Counted from the first letter of the stretch, positions 1-9,212 are shown. The stretch is DNA of 64,000 nucleotides from Cellvibrio japonicus Ueda107 (GCF_000019225.1 NC_010995.1:124001-188000); one strand, 5' to 3'. The notes: a model not told the origin generated them from the letters alone. A program made the numbers and translations.

Positions 1-1601
1 ACCGCGAAGCCGCGGCCTGCGTCACCGGCCATAGAGGCCTGGATTGCGGCGTTAAGGGCGAGGATGTTGGTCTGGTCGGCAATGTCGTTAATCAGGCTTA
101 CGATGTCACCGATCTCTTGTGACGATTCACCGAGGCGCTTAATACGCTTGGAGGTGTCCTGGATCTGTTCGCGGATGGTATCCATCCCGTGGATAGTGTT
201 CTGTACCACTTTCGCGCCATTCGATGCGATAGATACCGCGCGCTCCGCTACCGCCGCCGATTCGGCGGCGTTGGCAGATACCTGGTCAATGGTGACCGCC
301 ATTTCGTTAACCGCGGCCGAGGCACCGGCAATTTCCTGCGCCTGGTGCTCGGACGCTTCGGCGAGGTGCAATGCCGTCTGTTGGGTTTCCTGCGCGGCGG
401 CGGATACGTTTACCGCGGTTTCGTTGATACGCGCCACCAGGATACGCAGCTGGTCGATGGTGAAGTTGATAGAGTCTGCGATTGCACCGGTAAAGTCTTC
501 GGTTACGGTAGCGGTGGTGGTCAGGTCACCGTCTGCGAGGTCGGCCAGTTCGTCGAGCAGACGCAGAATCGCGGTCTGGTTGCGCTCGTTGGTTTCGGCA
601 GTTTCATCCGCGCGCAGACGTGCACCGCGATACAGGTTAAAGCCGATAAAGAAGAGGGCAATCAATGCAAGGCCGGCACAGGCCAGGATGTGGTAATTGT
701 TGGGGAAGCGGCTGTTAGCCTGTACGGAAATCTTGTCCTGGATACTGGCCAGGGCCTGCAGCAGTTGCGGGGTATCGGTCAACAGGGCCTCGGCAGCCTG
801 ACGGGCGCGAAACAGGGTGGTAGAACCCTCAAACATCTCCTGGATCGATTTATTAACGCCCTCAAACAGGTTGGTAATCTGGTCCAGGCTGGCACGCGCG
901 TTGTTGTCGGTAACACGCGAGATACCCAGCATCACATCGCCACTTTTCATGGCAGTGAGTACACGCGAATAGAAGTTGGCATCGCGGTTGAACTGGTCGG
1001 CGGCCTCACTCGCATCGGCGTCGCCGCGCAGCATCTTATCCACGTTACGACCGATACGCTCGGCGCGCCAGGAGAGCAGCTGGGCCTGGATCGCTTGTTC
1101 AGCCGGGGCATTGGACTCGAGCAGGATATCCACAATGTTGTTGTGTTCGGTCTGCAGGGTGGGCAGGTTTTCGTTCAGGGTTTTACCCACATTGTTGAGC
1201 GATACAATCAAGTCCTTGTTGGTGGCAATTGCCTGGGCGTTGGTTTTTACCCGGCCCCAGATACCCTCGTAGTTACTGAATTCCGGGCTCAGTACGCGGC
1301 GGGTGCGCTCGTCGGATGCGCGCAGGGTATCCCAGGTGCGACCCATACCGGTCACTACGCTGTTCAGTTCATCGAACGCTTTATCGTCGCCGGATGTCGC
1401 ATCGCGCGAAAGCGAGGTCAACTGGTAGGCCTGGGCGCGAAGGTCGGCAACCTGCTGGACATAGCGCTGGTCATTAGCGGCATCTCGCTGCACGATAATG
1501 AAGGCGATCACCATCAGGATTATCGATAGCACCAGCACTGCCACGGCGACAACCATCGCTGGTTTCGCCCGGAAGGCCGTTATCTTGGAATCAGTTTTCA
1601 T
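1..1601 (-). CDS. pilJ: Methyl-accepting chemotaxis protein PilJ, 3' end outside window
   Basis: This is the transmembrane receptor of the Pil-Chp system that controls type IV pilus twitching. The reading frame starts at the ATG at 1601 and is still open at base 1, so about 533 codons are visible and the C-terminal end is missing. Residues about 15-40 form a hydrophobic membrane segment, followed by a long helical periplasmic region, a second membrane segment near residue 310, a HAMP-like stretch, and the start of the signalling domain with alanine-rich heptads and the motif ALNAAIQAS. It lies last in a minus-strand run pilG-pilH-pilI-pilJ. Context and the PilJ-like sequence make the assignment firm. 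Confidence 0.93.
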   Translation of the reverse strand, partial: MKTDSKITAFRAKPAMVVAVAVLVLSIILMVIAFIIVQRDAANDQRYVQQVADLRAQAYQLTSLSRDATSGDDKAFDELNSVVTGMGRTWDTLRASDERTRRVLSPEFSNYEGIWGRVKTNAQAIATNKDLIVSLNNVGKTLNENLPTLQTEHNNIVDILLESNAPAEQAIQAQLLSWRAERIGRNVDKMLRGDADASEAADQFNRDANFYSRVLTAMKSGDVMLGISRVTDNNARASLDQITNLFEGVNKSIQEMFEGSTTLFRARQAAEALLTDTPQLLQALASIQDKISVQANSRFPNNYHILACAGLALIALFFIGFNLYRGARLRADETAETNERNQTAILRLLDELADLADGDLTTTATVTEDFTGAIADSINFTIDQLRILVARINETAVNVSAAAQETQQTALHLAEASEHQAQEIAGASAAVNEMAVTIDQVSANAAESAAVAERAVSIASNGAKVVQNTIHGMDTIREQIQDTSKRIKRLGESSQEIGDIVSLINDIADQTNILALNAAIQASMAGDAGRGFA

Positions 1602-1706
1602 CTAAGCACTCCTAACCAGCATTTGGTTTTATTTTTTCTTCACCCGCTCCAGTACATGTGTACTGACCTTGGGCATAACTCCAACTATTTTTCGCCTGCC
1701 CTTCAC

Positions 1707-2249
1707 CTAGGACTTGGCCGCGTTGGTAAAACGCGACTCCTCGGCCAGCAATGCCGGACGAAACAGCGACCAGCGCTGCTCCCCCTGAGGATAGCTCCCG
1801 GTGACAAACGGCAGGATACTGTCGGCGACAGTACCTGCCTCTTCACTGTATTCATCCATGGGAAAATGTTGCATCCCGAAAACCTGGTCCACCATAAGGC
1901 CGGAGTAGAGGGTTTCGGTTTCCAGAATCAGTACCCGGCGCTGCTTGCGTGAACCACCCAGGCGGTCACCGAAAAAATGGGCCAGGTCAAAAATCGGCAA
2001 TAAGCGACCGCGCACGTTGGCAACACCCCTTACCCAGGGTTGTACACCGGGCAAATGGGTATAGCTGGGCACTTCCAGCATTTCAGAAACCTCACCAATG
2101 GGTGCAACGAACAAGCTGCCCATAAGCGAAAAGCCGATACCGCTCCACTGGGGGCGAATATCGGCTTGGGCCGGCAGACCGCGCGCGGCGGCGCGGGAGG
2201 TCTGGGCCAGGTGAAGCAACGCCTGGAAGGCGGCCTGAGGTTCTGACAT
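1707..2249 (-). CDS. pilI: CheW-like adaptor protein PilI
   Basis: This is a CheW-domain coupling protein of 180 residues, expected to link the PilJ receptor to the ChpA histidine kinase at the cell pole. The CheW fold is visible from about residue 35, with conserved stretches GVANVRGRLLPIFDL and LMVDQVFGM. I start at the ATG at 2249 (MSEPQAAF) rather than an upstream in-frame GTG-type codon, because an AGGAT ribosome-binding sequence lies about 10 bases upstream and the upstream extension runs into the hairpin at 2274-2308. It sits between pilH and pilJ, as in other Pil-Chp operons. Confidence 0.9.
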   Translation of the reverse strand: MSEPQAAFQALLHLAQTSRAAARGLPAQADIRPQWSGIGFSLMGSLFVAPIGEVSEMLEVPSYTHLPGVQPWVRGVANVRGRLLPIFDLAHFFGDRLGGSRKQRRVLILETETLYSGLMVDQVFGMQHFPMDEYSEEAGTVADSILPFVTGSYPQGEQRWSLFRPALLAEESRFTNAAKS

Positions 2250-2273
2250 AAGCAGTTGTATCCTAACGGTCCC

Positions 2274-2308
2274 GCCCGGCAAGCCTGGGATTCTCAGGCT
2301 TGCCGGGC
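2274..2308. promoter_or_regulatory. Strong 14-bp hairpin in the pilH-pilI gap
   Basis: A perfect inverted repeat of 14 bases (2274-2287 and 2295-2308) with a 7-base loop. On the plus strand it is followed by a T-rich run (ttattgttttatt). On the minus strand, the direction of the pil operon, no T run follows and the pilI start codon is only about 25 bases away. It could be a terminator for plus-strand transcription, or an RNA processing or attenuation element that sets pilI-pilJ expression relative to pilG-pilH. Confidence 0.6.
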
Positions 2309-2371
2309 GCTTATTGTTTTATTCTCTCGCAAACTTTGTAATTAACCACGCTACTGGAGCGATGACAGCCA

Positions 2372-2734
2372 TTAGCGCATTACCTCGGCCATGGCTGACA
2401 TCAGGACTTCCTGGGTGATGGGTTTTGCCAAATAGGCTTTAGCGCCCTGGCGCATGCCCCAGACACGGTCAGTTTGCTGGTCTTTGGTGGTCACGATAAT
2501 CACCGGGATATGGGCAGTTTCCGGCATCTTGGATAACTGTCGGGTTGCCTGGAAGCCGTTCAGGCCGGGCATCACCACATCCATCAATACCACATCGGGC
2601 AGCTCTTTCTGGGCCAGGGCAATACCGGCCTCGCCGTTATCGGCGGTCAGTACTACATGGCCATTCTTTTCCAGCATGCTGGTGAGCTTGTAGGTTTCGG
2701 TTGGTGAATCATCAATAATCAATACTCTGGCCAT
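2372..2734 (-). CDS. pilH: Response regulator PilH
   Basis: This stand-alone CheY-like receiver of 120 residues is one of the two response regulators of the Pil-Chp pathway. It begins MARVLIIDDSPTE, with the acidic pair near residues 8-9, the phospho-acceptor aspartate in VLMDVVMPG, and the conserved lysine in AYLAKPIT. The start at 2734 gives the normal receiver N-terminus; upstream codons would add an atypical tail. No output domain is present. It follows pilG on the same strand with a gap of about 130 bases. In Pseudomonas, PilH is linked to control of retraction and cAMP signalling; that role is inferred here from family and context. Confidence 0.92.
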   Translation of the reverse strand: MARVLIIDDSPTETYKLTSMLEKNGHVVLTADNGEAGIALAQKELPDVVLMDVVMPGLNGFQATRQLSKMPETAHIPVIIVTTKDQQTDRVWGMRQGAKAYLAKPITQEVLMSAMAEVMR

Positions 2735-2863
2735 AAGTGCTCCAAAAACAAAATAATTGCCGCACACAAGGCGGTGGACATCAGACAATCCTTTGGGGTG
2801 CGATCCAGGCTGTTACTGGCAGTAAGCAGCGTAAACCGGGTCATGGCGACCGGCAAACCCGAA

Positions 2864-3259
2864 TCAGGAGGCTTTCAAATGCTTGACGTGGGCCTCAATA
2901 GCGCCCAGCAGCTCACTTTTACTAAAGGGTTTGGTCAGGTATTGGTCGGAGCCAACAATGCGCCCCTTGGCCTTATCGAATAGCCCGTCTTTGCTGGAGA
3001 GCATAATGACAGGGGTGGTTTTGAATTCGCTATTGTTTTTGATTAATGCACAGGTTTGATAGCCATCGAGGCGCGGCATCATGATATCGACGAAAATGAT
3101 GTCGGGGCGGGTATCAGCGATTTTTGCCAGGGCATCAAAGCCATCGGTGGCGGTAATCACCATGCAGCCCGCTTTTTTTAACAGGGTTTCAGCCGTGCGG
3201 CGAATGGTTTTGCTGTCGTCGATAACCATTACCTTCAGGCTTTCGTAAGTTACTTCCAT
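2864..3259 (-). CDS. pilG: Response regulator PilG
   Basis: CheY-like receiver of 131 residues, the first gene of the visible Pil-Chp operon. The phosphorylation site lies in IIFVDIMMPRLDG, the N-terminal acidic pair is in MVIDDSKTIRRTAE, and the conserved lysine is in YLTKPFSK. PilG is normally required for pilus extension downstream of the ChpA kinase. It is divergent from gshB, with 345 bases between them, the same arrangement I recall from Pseudomonas aeruginosa. Confidence 0.93.
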   Translation of the reverse strand: MEVTYESLKVMVIDDSKTIRRTAETLLKKAGCMVITATDGFDALAKIADTRPDIIFVDIMMPRLDGYQTCALIKNNSEFKTTPVIMLSSKDGLFDKAKGRIVGSDQYLTKPFSKSELLGAIEAHVKHLKAS

Positions 3260-3604
3260 ACTCTGACCTTGCCTTTGTTATTGCCGTATTTGCCAGATTG
3301 ATACGCCGTGCCCTGATAGTCTGCCGCTGTATGGCCGGGAGGCGCTTTAAGCAGTTGCTTCTTCATAAAATAGCAGATTGGTTGGCGCCTGCTTCTATAA
3401 CTTGTATGAAGATTGCAAAGCCAACTTTTAACACAGTTTTTAGGGTTTCGCCATAACTAGTTGAATATATGAGTAATCTATTCATTTTTTTAAGTTATTA
3501 GACCGCTTTAATCTGTGCCCCACGTCCTTGCTTTAATCTTTCCGAGGTCTTAACGTTAGCCGCCAGCGCTTTGCGCTCTACCGGTTATCCGCGAGTACCC
3601 ATTT
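3260..3604. other. Intergenic region between pilG and gshB
   Basis: 345 bases between two divergent genes. It must hold the promoters for both. The central part (about 3370-3520) is AT-rich, but I could not find a convincing -35/-10 pair with normal spacing in either direction. I see no small gene, RNA gene or repeat here. Confidence 0.5.
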
Positions 3605-4558
3605 ATGGCCATTTCCCTCGGGGTGGTGATGGATCCCATCGCCGACATTACGTTTTATAAAGATACAACGCTTGCTTTGCTACTTGCCGCCCAGGCGCGC
3701 GGCTGGAGCCTGCACTATATGGAACAGGGCGACCTTTATATCCAACAGGGCGAAGCCCGTGCGGGCATGCGCAGCCTGTCTGTTGCGGATAATGCAGATG
3801 GCTGGTTTGAACTGGGTGCGCGTGCGGATTGCAAGCTCGGTGATCTGGATGTGATCCTGATGCGCAAGGACCCGCCATTCGACAATGAATACATATATAG
3901 CACTTATATTCTGGAAGCAGCGCAACAACAGGGTGCTTTGGTGGTTAATGATCCACGCAGCCTGCGCGACTGTAACGAAAAGCTCTTTGCCACCCAGTTT
4001 CCCCAGTGCTGCCCGCCCCTGTTGGTAAGCCGCGATATGGTTCGCCTGCGCGAGTTTCACCAAAGCCAGGGCGATGTGATTTTCAAACCCCTGGATGGTA
4101 TGGGCGGCAGCCGCATTTTCCGCTGCCGCGCAGATGACCCCAATGTGGGGGTGATCCTTGAAACCCTGACCGATTTCGGCCGTCAGCTCACCATGGCCCA
4201 GCGCTATATTCCGGCCATTAGCCAGGGTGACAAACGCATCCTGGTGGTGGATGGCGAGGCGGTACCCTATTGCCTGGCGAGGATTCCCGCCCAGGGTGAA
4301 ACCCGCGGCAACCTCGCTGCCGGTGGCAGGGGCGTGGCCCAGCCACTCAGTGAGCGCGATCAATGGATAGTGTCGCAGGTGGCGCCCAGCCTCAAGGCGC
4401 GCGGCCTGATGTTTGTCGGGCTGGATGTGATTGGCGATTACCTGACAGAGATCAATGTGACCAGTCCAACCTGCGCGCGTGAAATTGACAAGGCCTATGG
4501 TACGGGCATAGGCGCACGCCTGATGGATGCCATTGAGCCTAAGCTGGCGGCGCGTTAA
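3605..4558 (+). CDS. gshB: Glutathione synthetase
   Basis: ATP-grasp ligase of 317 residues that joins glycine to gamma-glutamylcysteine, the second step of glutathione synthesis in the cytoplasm. Visible family features are the N-terminus ISLGVVMDPI, the substrate region LMRKDPPFDNEYIY, the nucleotide-binding stretch VIFKPLDGMGGSRIF, and the C-terminal metal-binding motif EINVTSPTC. Length and motifs match GshB throughout. It is followed after four bases by the TonB-family gene, a pairing conserved in Pseudomonas. Confidence 0.96.
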   Translation: MAISLGVVMDPIADITFYKDTTLALLLAAQARGWSLHYMEQGDLYIQQGEARAGMRSLSVADNADGWFELGARADCKLGDLDVILMRKDPPFDNEYIYSTYILEAAQQQGALVVNDPRSLRDCNEKLFATQFPQCCPPLLVSRDMVRLREFHQSQGDVIFKPLDGMGGSRIFRCRADDPNVGVILETLTDFGRQLTMAQRYIPAISQGDKRILVVDGEAVPYCLARIPAQGETRGNLAAGGRGVAQPLSERDQWIVSQVAPSLKARGLMFVGLDVIGDYLTEINVTSPTCAREIDKAYGTGIGARLMDAIEPKLAAR

Positions 4559-4562
4559 CACT

Positions 4563-5480
4563 ATGAACCAGGCAGTGGCAATGGAAGACGTGGACCTGAA
4601 GCCGGTGGTTGAAACCGGTGACCGGCTCAGTTTTACCCTGTTTATGGCGCTGGTGATCCACGGTTTGATTTTGCTGGGCATAGATTTCAAGCTGCCTGAG
4701 CATAGTAACCACTCACAAACTATTGAAATTACCCTGGCTACCCACAATGCGTTACGCGCACCGGACGATGCCGATTTCCTCGCCCAGCATAACCAGGAAG
4801 CGAGTGGCACCATTGATGAGGCCAAGCAGCTAACCACGGTAAAGCAAGCGGAGTTTGCCGATACCCAGGTGCGCGATGTCAACCCGATTCCCCAGCAGCA
4901 GGCAGCTGCAATCCAGCAGCGCGACCAGCAGTTGGTGACCACCCGCGGGCAGAGCCAATTCCAGGCGCAGATCAAACCCTACCCCGATGAACAGGAAGAA
5001 CGTGAGCAAATTGATGGCTTGGTAGAAAACCAACCGATGATTTCAGCCGAGATCGCCAGTTTGCAGGCCAAGCTTGACCAGCAGCGCCAGGAATATGCGC
5101 GCCGTCCGCGTATCCGCACCCTCACCTCGGTATCGACCAAGGCTTCATTTGATGCCAAATACCTGCACGATTGGAGTACCCGTATTGAACAGGTAGGTAC
5201 GCGCCATTACCCGGGAGAGGCCCTGCGGCGCCATATCACCGGGCAATTGCGCTTGTCGGTGGTGATTAATCCCGATGGCAGTATTTACGAAGTGAATATC
5301 CTGCAATCTTCCGGGCAGCGGTTGCTGGATGATGCGGCACGTCAAATTGTGCGTCTGGCATCGCCTTTTGCCGCCTTCCCTCCCGAAATTCGCCAGCATA
5401 CGGATCGCTTGCAAATTATCCGCACCTGGAATTTTGAAATCAGCGGCGGCAGCAGCACCATCACCACATCTGCCAACTGA
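4563..5480 (+). CDS. TonB-family energy transducer protein
   Basis: 305-residue inner-membrane protein with one N-terminal transmembrane anchor (about residues 22-40, FTLFMALVIHGLILLGI), a glutamine-rich periplasmic linker, and a C-terminal TonB domain ending in an RTWNFE-type strand. It would couple the proton-motive force to an outer-membrane process. The neighbourhood (gshB upstream, algH downstream, pil genes nearby) matches the Pseudomonas tonB3 locus linked to twitching motility, but the substrate cannot be read from sequence. I start at the ATG at 4563, four bases after the gshB stop. Confidence 0.88.
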   Translation: MNQAVAMEDVDLKPVVETGDRLSFTLFMALVIHGLILLGIDFKLPEHSNHSQTIEITLATHNALRAPDDADFLAQHNQEASGTIDEAKQLTTVKQAEFADTQVRDVNPIPQQQAAAIQQRDQQLVTTRGQSQFQAQIKPYPDEQEEREQIDGLVENQPMISAEIASLQAKLDQQRQEYARRPRIRTLTSVSTKASFDAKYLHDWSTRIEQVGTRHYPGEALRRHITGQLRLSVVINPDGSIYEVNILQSSGQRLLDDAARQIVRLASPFAAFPPEIRQHTDRLQIIRTWNFEISGGSSTITTSAN

Positions 5481-5545
5481 ATTGTTGCGAATATATTTTG
5501 CAGATCCCAACTTGTTTTGATCACATTAGGCCTCATACTTTTTGC

Positions 5546-6142
5546 ATGAACGACAAAATACTTTCAAATGCTACTTACGATGAGCTGACGCCCGGCAGTT
5601 TGCGTGATCATTTCCTGATTGCCATGCCCGGATTGAATGACTCATCGTTTGCACATACCGTGACTTATATTTGCGAGCACAGCGACAAGGGTGCGATGGG
5701 GCTGGTGATCAATACCGCTACCCCCATGCAGTTGCGCGAGATTTTCGCGCAGATGGAACTGGAAGACCTTGCCGACGTGGGTGACCAGATCGTTATGGCC
5801 GGTGGCCCGGTACAGACCGAGCGCGGCTTTGTATTACATCCAGGCGATAGCAAATGGCAATCGACACTGGAAGTCTCTCCTGACATCAGCTTGACGGCGT
5901 CGCGCGATATTATCGTGGCCCTGGCCGAAGGCCGTGGTCCGCGCGAATATTTGATTACCCTCGGTTATGCCGGTTGGGGGGAGGGGCAATTAGAGGCCGA
6001 GATAGCGGCTAACTCCTGGCTCACGGTGCCGGCCAATCGCAACATTATTTTTAATACGCCGTTTGAACAGCGCTGGACTGCCGCTGCCCAGGCATTGGGT
6101 ATTGATGTCAACCTGATAACCAGCACTGCTGGTCACGCCTGA
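5546..6142 (+). CDS. algH: YqgE/AlgH family protein
   Basis: 198-residue protein of the UPF0301 (YqgE/AlgH) family, recognised by the N-terminal signature LRDHFLIAMPGLNDSSFAHT and by GAMGLVIN and GGPVQTERGFVLH. The molecular function is not settled in general; in Pseudomonas AlgH is associated with alginate regulation. The start at 5546 gives the family's usual N-terminus; an in-frame start 48 bases upstream is possible but would add an unusual cysteine-rich leader. The ruvX gene begins only four bases after its stop, suggesting one transcript. Confidence 0.92.
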   Translation: MNDKILSNATYDELTPGSLRDHFLIAMPGLNDSSFAHTVTYICEHSDKGAMGLVINTATPMQLREIFAQMELEDLADVGDQIVMAGGPVQTERGFVLHPGDSKWQSTLEVSPDISLTASRDIIVALAEGRGPREYLITLGYAGWGEGQLEAEIAANSWLTVPANRNIIFNTPFEQRWTAAAQALGIDVNLITSTAGHA

Positions 6143-6145
6143 TCC

Positions 6146-6577
6146 ATGGTCAAAACCCTGCTGGCCTTCGATTACGGCACCAAAAATATCGGTGTCGCGA
6201 CCGGACAGACCATTATTCGTTCAGCGTCGTCATTACCGGGCCTCAGGGCGCGCGATGGGGTTCCCGATTGGAATGAGATAGAGGCCTTGTTGAAAACCTG
6301 GCAACCGGATTTGGTGCTGGTTGGTTTGCCATTAAATATGGATGGCAGCGAAAGTGAACTCAGCGCGCGTGCGCGCAAATTTGCAAACCGCACCCAGGGG
6401 CGCTTTGGCGTCAAGGTCGAAATGGTGGATGAGCGCCTGAGCAGTTTCGAGGCCAAGGGCGAGGTAATGGAACGCGGCGGTTCGCGCGATTACAGGCACA
6501 ATCCGGTAGATTCCATCGCAGCCAGGTTAATCCTGGAGGCTTGGCTGGAGCGGCAGCTTCGACTGCCGCCCGTTTAA
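6146..6577 (+). CDS. ruvX: Putative pre-16S rRNA nuclease / Holliday junction resolvase YqgF
   Basis: 143-residue RNase H-fold nuclease of the YqgF/RuvX family. The active-site aspartate is in LLAFDYGTKNIGVA, followed by LVGLPLNMDG, the acidic strand VEMVDERLSS, and a C-terminal DSIAARLILEAWL with the last catalytic aspartate. The family acts in 16S rRNA 5' maturation in Escherichia coli and was earlier proposed to resolve Holliday junctions. It is coupled to algH, a widespread pair. Confidence 0.94.
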   Translation: MVKTLLAFDYGTKNIGVATGQTIIRSASSLPGLRARDGVPDWNEIEALLKTWQPDLVLVGLPLNMDGSESELSARARKFANRTQGRFGVKVEMVDERLSSFEAKGEVMERGGSRDYRHNPVDSIAARLILEAWLERQLRLPPV

Positions 6578-6588
6578 CCCTTCCGCTT

Positions 6589-6915
6589 TTACTCTTTGAT
6601 GGTAGTGGCCGGGCCATTGGTTTTCACTGACTCAATCCCATTGTCGCGCGCGGCAGCGCTGGAGTAGAGCTGGCTGGTACCAATGATTTGGTGATTGGCG
6701 GCCTTCAAATTAAAGTAAGGCTTGTCGTTGCTGGATATCTTGCGCTCGTAGCGTTCATCCAATGGGCTGTTCTTTTGCACAGAGGCTATGCCATTTTGTG
6801 CAGCCGCCTTGGATTCGTAGGTTTCGCTGCGCAAGATCACTTCCCCATTGCCCGCTTTAAGTACAAAGTGATACTGCTCTTTGTCGTTTTTGGTTAATTC
6901 ATACCAGCCAGCCAT
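6589..6915 (-). CDS. YegP-like DUF1508 (UPF0339) protein
   Basis: Small protein of 108 residues made of two tandem DUF1508 repeats. The first covers about residues 3-50 (YELTKNDKEQYHFVLKAGNG) and the second about 55-100, with YFNLKAANHQIIGTSQLY matching the first copy's fold. A good purine-rich ribosome-binding sequence (aaggagaaag) lies just upstream. The biochemical role is unknown. It stands alone between ruvX and pilU, where Pseudomonas carries pyrR-pyrB-pyrC. Confidence 0.88.
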   Translation of the reverse strand: MAGWYELTKNDKEQYHFVLKAGNGEVILRSETYESKAAAQNGIASVQKNSPLDERYERKISSNDKPYFNLKAANHQIIGTSQLYSSAAARDNGIESVKTNGPATTIKE

Positions 6916-6947
6916 AGCTTTCTCCTTACATATAACGTTACAGGTAG

Positions 6948-8093
6948 TTAAAACATCCGTCCGCGATTGCTGTGTTCATCGCCCTGGATTGACAGGCTAT
7001 CGGCGGCATGGGACAGGTAATTTGCATCGGTTTCCGATGCCAGCTTGATCATCAGGCGCAGGTCGTTGGGTGAGTCGGCGTGGAGCAGGGCGTCCTCGTA
7101 GGTAATATCACCGGTGTCGTACAGGTCATAGAGTGCCTGGTCGAAAGTCTGCATCCCCAACTCGGTTGATTTCTTCATCAGTTCTTTCAGTTCCGAAACC
7201 TCTCCCTTGCGAATCAAATCCTGCATCAGCGGCGTGTTAATCATAATTTCAAGGCAGGCGCGGCGGCCATTGCCATCGGGGGTAGGAATTAACTGCTGGG
7301 CCACAATCGCCTTGAGGTTGAGCGACAGGTCCATCCACAACTGGCGGTGACGGTCGGCCGGGAAAAAGTGAATGATCCGATCCAATGCCTGGTTGGCGTT
7401 GTTGGCGTGCAGGGTGCACAGGCACAGGTGGCCGGTTTCGGCGAAGGCGATGGCGTGGTCCATGGTTTCGCGCGAGCGCACCTCGCCGATCAGGATCACA
7501 TCCGGCGCCTGGCGCAGGGTATTTTTCAGGGCGACCTCAAAGGACTCGGTATCGATACCCACCTCGCGCTGGGTGATGATGCAGCCCTGGTGTTGGTGGA
7601 TAAATTCAATCGGATCTTCAATGGAAATGATATGGCCTTTGGAGTTTTGGTTGCGGTGGCCAATCATGGCGGCGAGCGAGGTGGATTTACCGGTACCTGT
7701 TGCGCCCACAAAGATAATCAGACCGCGTTTGGTCATGGCCAGTTCTTTAATGATTTCGGGCAGGCCCAACTCGTCAATTTGCGGGATTTTGGTTTCAATA
7801 CGGCGCAACACCATGCCCGCCAGGTTGCGCTGGTAAAAGGCGCTGGCGCGGAAGCGCCCTATACCGCGTGCACTTACTGCGAAGTTCAGTTCTTTTTTGT
7901 CCAGGAATTCCGCGCGCTGTTTTTCATTCATCACACTCAATACCAACTCGCGCGCTTTTTCCGGTGCGAGTGGCGTGGCGGTGACCGGGACTACCTTGCC
8001 GTGGAGTTTGATCGACGGTGGCACGCCCGCAGTAATAAACAGATCCGACGCGCCTTTCTCAACCATCAGCGATAATAAACGATCAAAATCCAT
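6948..8093 (-). CDS. pilU: Type IV pilus retraction ATPase PilU
   Basis: Secretion-family ATPase of 381 residues that assists PilT in depolymerising type IV pili at the inner-membrane base. The Walker A motif is GATGTGKSTS, followed by the Asp box SIEDPIEFIHQHQG and the Walker B region DVILIGEVRSRETM, with the His box GHLCLCTLHANN. The C-terminal tail beyond residue 345 is longer than in PilT, typical of PilU. It lies 21 bases downstream of pilT and is probably co-transcribed. Confidence 0.95.
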   Translation of the reverse strand: MDFDRLLSLMVEKGASDLFITAGVPPSIKLHGKVVPVTATPLAPEKARELVLSVMNEKQRAEFLDKKELNFAVSARGIGRFRASAFYQRNLAGMVLRRIETKIPQIDELGLPEIIKELAMTKRGLIIFVGATGTGKSTSLAAMIGHRNQNSKGHIISIEDPIEFIHQHQGCIITQREVGIDTESFEVALKNTLRQAPDVILIGEVRSRETMDHAIAFAETGHLCLCTLHANNANQALDRIIHFFPADRHRQLWMDLSLNLKAIVAQQLIPTPDGNGRRACLEIMINTPLMQDLIRKGEVSELKELMKKSTELGMQTFDQALYDLYDTGDITYEDALLHADSPNDLRLMIKLASETDANYLSHAADSLSIQGDEHSNRGRMF

Positions 8094-8114
8094 AGGAATC
8101 TACCTGGAGAATTA

Positions 8115-9149
8115 TTAGAAATTTTCGGGGAACTTGGCTTTGGTTTTTGCCGCTTCGCGGCTGATTACCCGGCGCGCGACCAGATCGGCAAGGCACTGAT
8201 CCATGGTCTGCATACCGAGTGAAGCACCGGTCTGGATCGCCGAGTACATCTGCGCTACCTTATCTTCGCGGATCAGGTTGCGGATTGCTGAGGTGCCGCG
8301 CATGATTTCGTGAGCTGCCACCCGACCGCCGCCATTTTTCTTTAGCAGTGTTTGCGAAATAACCGCTTGCAGTGATTCTGATAGCATGGAGCGCACCATG
8401 GATTTTTCATTGGCCGGGAACACGTCCACAATACGGTCGATGGTTTTGGCCGCCGAGGTGGTGTGCAGGGTGCCGAATACGATGTGGCCGGTTTCGGCTG
8501 CCGTCAATGCCAGGCGGATGGTTTCCAGGTCGCGCATCTCACCCACCAGGATCACATCGGGGTCTTCGCGCAGGGCCGAGCGCAGGGCTTCGTTAAAGCC
8601 GTGGGTATCGCGATGTACCTCGCGCTGGTTGATCAGGCATTTTTTGGATTCGTGCACGAATTCAATAGGATCTTCGATAGTGAGTACGTGCTCGTAGCGG
8701 TTGTCGTTGATATAGTCGATCATCGCCGCCAGGGTGGTGGACTTACCCGAACCGGTAGGGCCGGTGACCAATACCAAACCGCGCGGAACCGCGCAGATAT
8801 CGCGGAACACATTGCCCATGCCCAGCTCTTCCATTGTGAGCACCTTGGAGGGAATGGTACGGAACACGGCGCCGGCGCCGCGGTTCTGGTTAAAGGCATT
8901 GACACGGAAGCGCGCTACACCGGGTACCTCGAAGGAGAAATCGGTTTCCAGAAATTCTTCGTAGTCCTTGCGCTGCTTGTCATTCATAATGTCGTAAATC
9001 AAGCCGTGCACCTGCTTATGGTCCATGGGCGGCAGGTTGATACGGCGCACATCACCATCGACGCGGATCATAGGCGGCAGCCCCGCCGACAGGTGCAAGT
9101 CAGACGCGCCCTGTTTAGCGCTGAAGGCCAGGAGTTCGGTGATATCCAT
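8115..9149 (-). CDS. pilT: Type IV pilus retraction ATPase PilT
   Basis: Hexameric motor ATPase of 344 residues that retracts type IV pili, the force generator of twitching and of DNA uptake. It begins MDITELLAFSAKQGASDLHL and shows Walker A GPTGSGKSTT, the Asp box TIEDPIEFVHESK, Walker B DVILVGEMRDLETI and the His box GHIVFGTLHTT. Length and motif spacing match PilT exactly. It is divergent from yggS with 63 bases between the starts; pilU follows. Confidence 0.97.
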   Translation of the reverse strand: MDITELLAFSAKQGASDLHLSAGLPPMIRVDGDVRRINLPPMDHKQVHGLIYDIMNDKQRKDYEEFLETDFSFEVPGVARFRVNAFNQNRGAGAVFRTIPSKVLTMEELGMGNVFRDICAVPRGLVLVTGPTGSGKSTTLAAMIDYINDNRYEHVLTIEDPIEFVHESKKCLINQREVHRDTHGFNEALRSALREDPDVILVGEMRDLETIRLALTAAETGHIVFGTLHTTSAAKTIDRIVDVFPANEKSMVRSMLSESLQAVISQTLLKKNGGGRVAAHEIMRGTSAIRNLIREDKVAQMYSAIQTGASLGMQTMDQCLADLVARRVISREAAKTKAKFPENF

Positions 9150-9212
9150 CTGGGTAACCTTTTGTTATCGCTCGGCGGCGCCGATTTGTTTGAAGAGTCA
9201 GTACAACTGGAT

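Noticed and set aside
189..1529. A 446-codon open frame on the plus strand opposite pilJ
   Set aside because: It is the antisense of a strongly supported chemoreceptor, and its translation is rich in repeats caused by codon bias.
3370..3440. A possible pilG promoter (TTGCAA and TATAGA on the minus strand)
   Set aside because: The spacing is only about 13 bases, too short for a normal sigma-70 promoter.
3680..4975. A 431-codon minus-strand open frame across gshB and the TonB-family gene
   Set aside because: Both plus-strand genes are clearly real and the antisense translation shows no domain.
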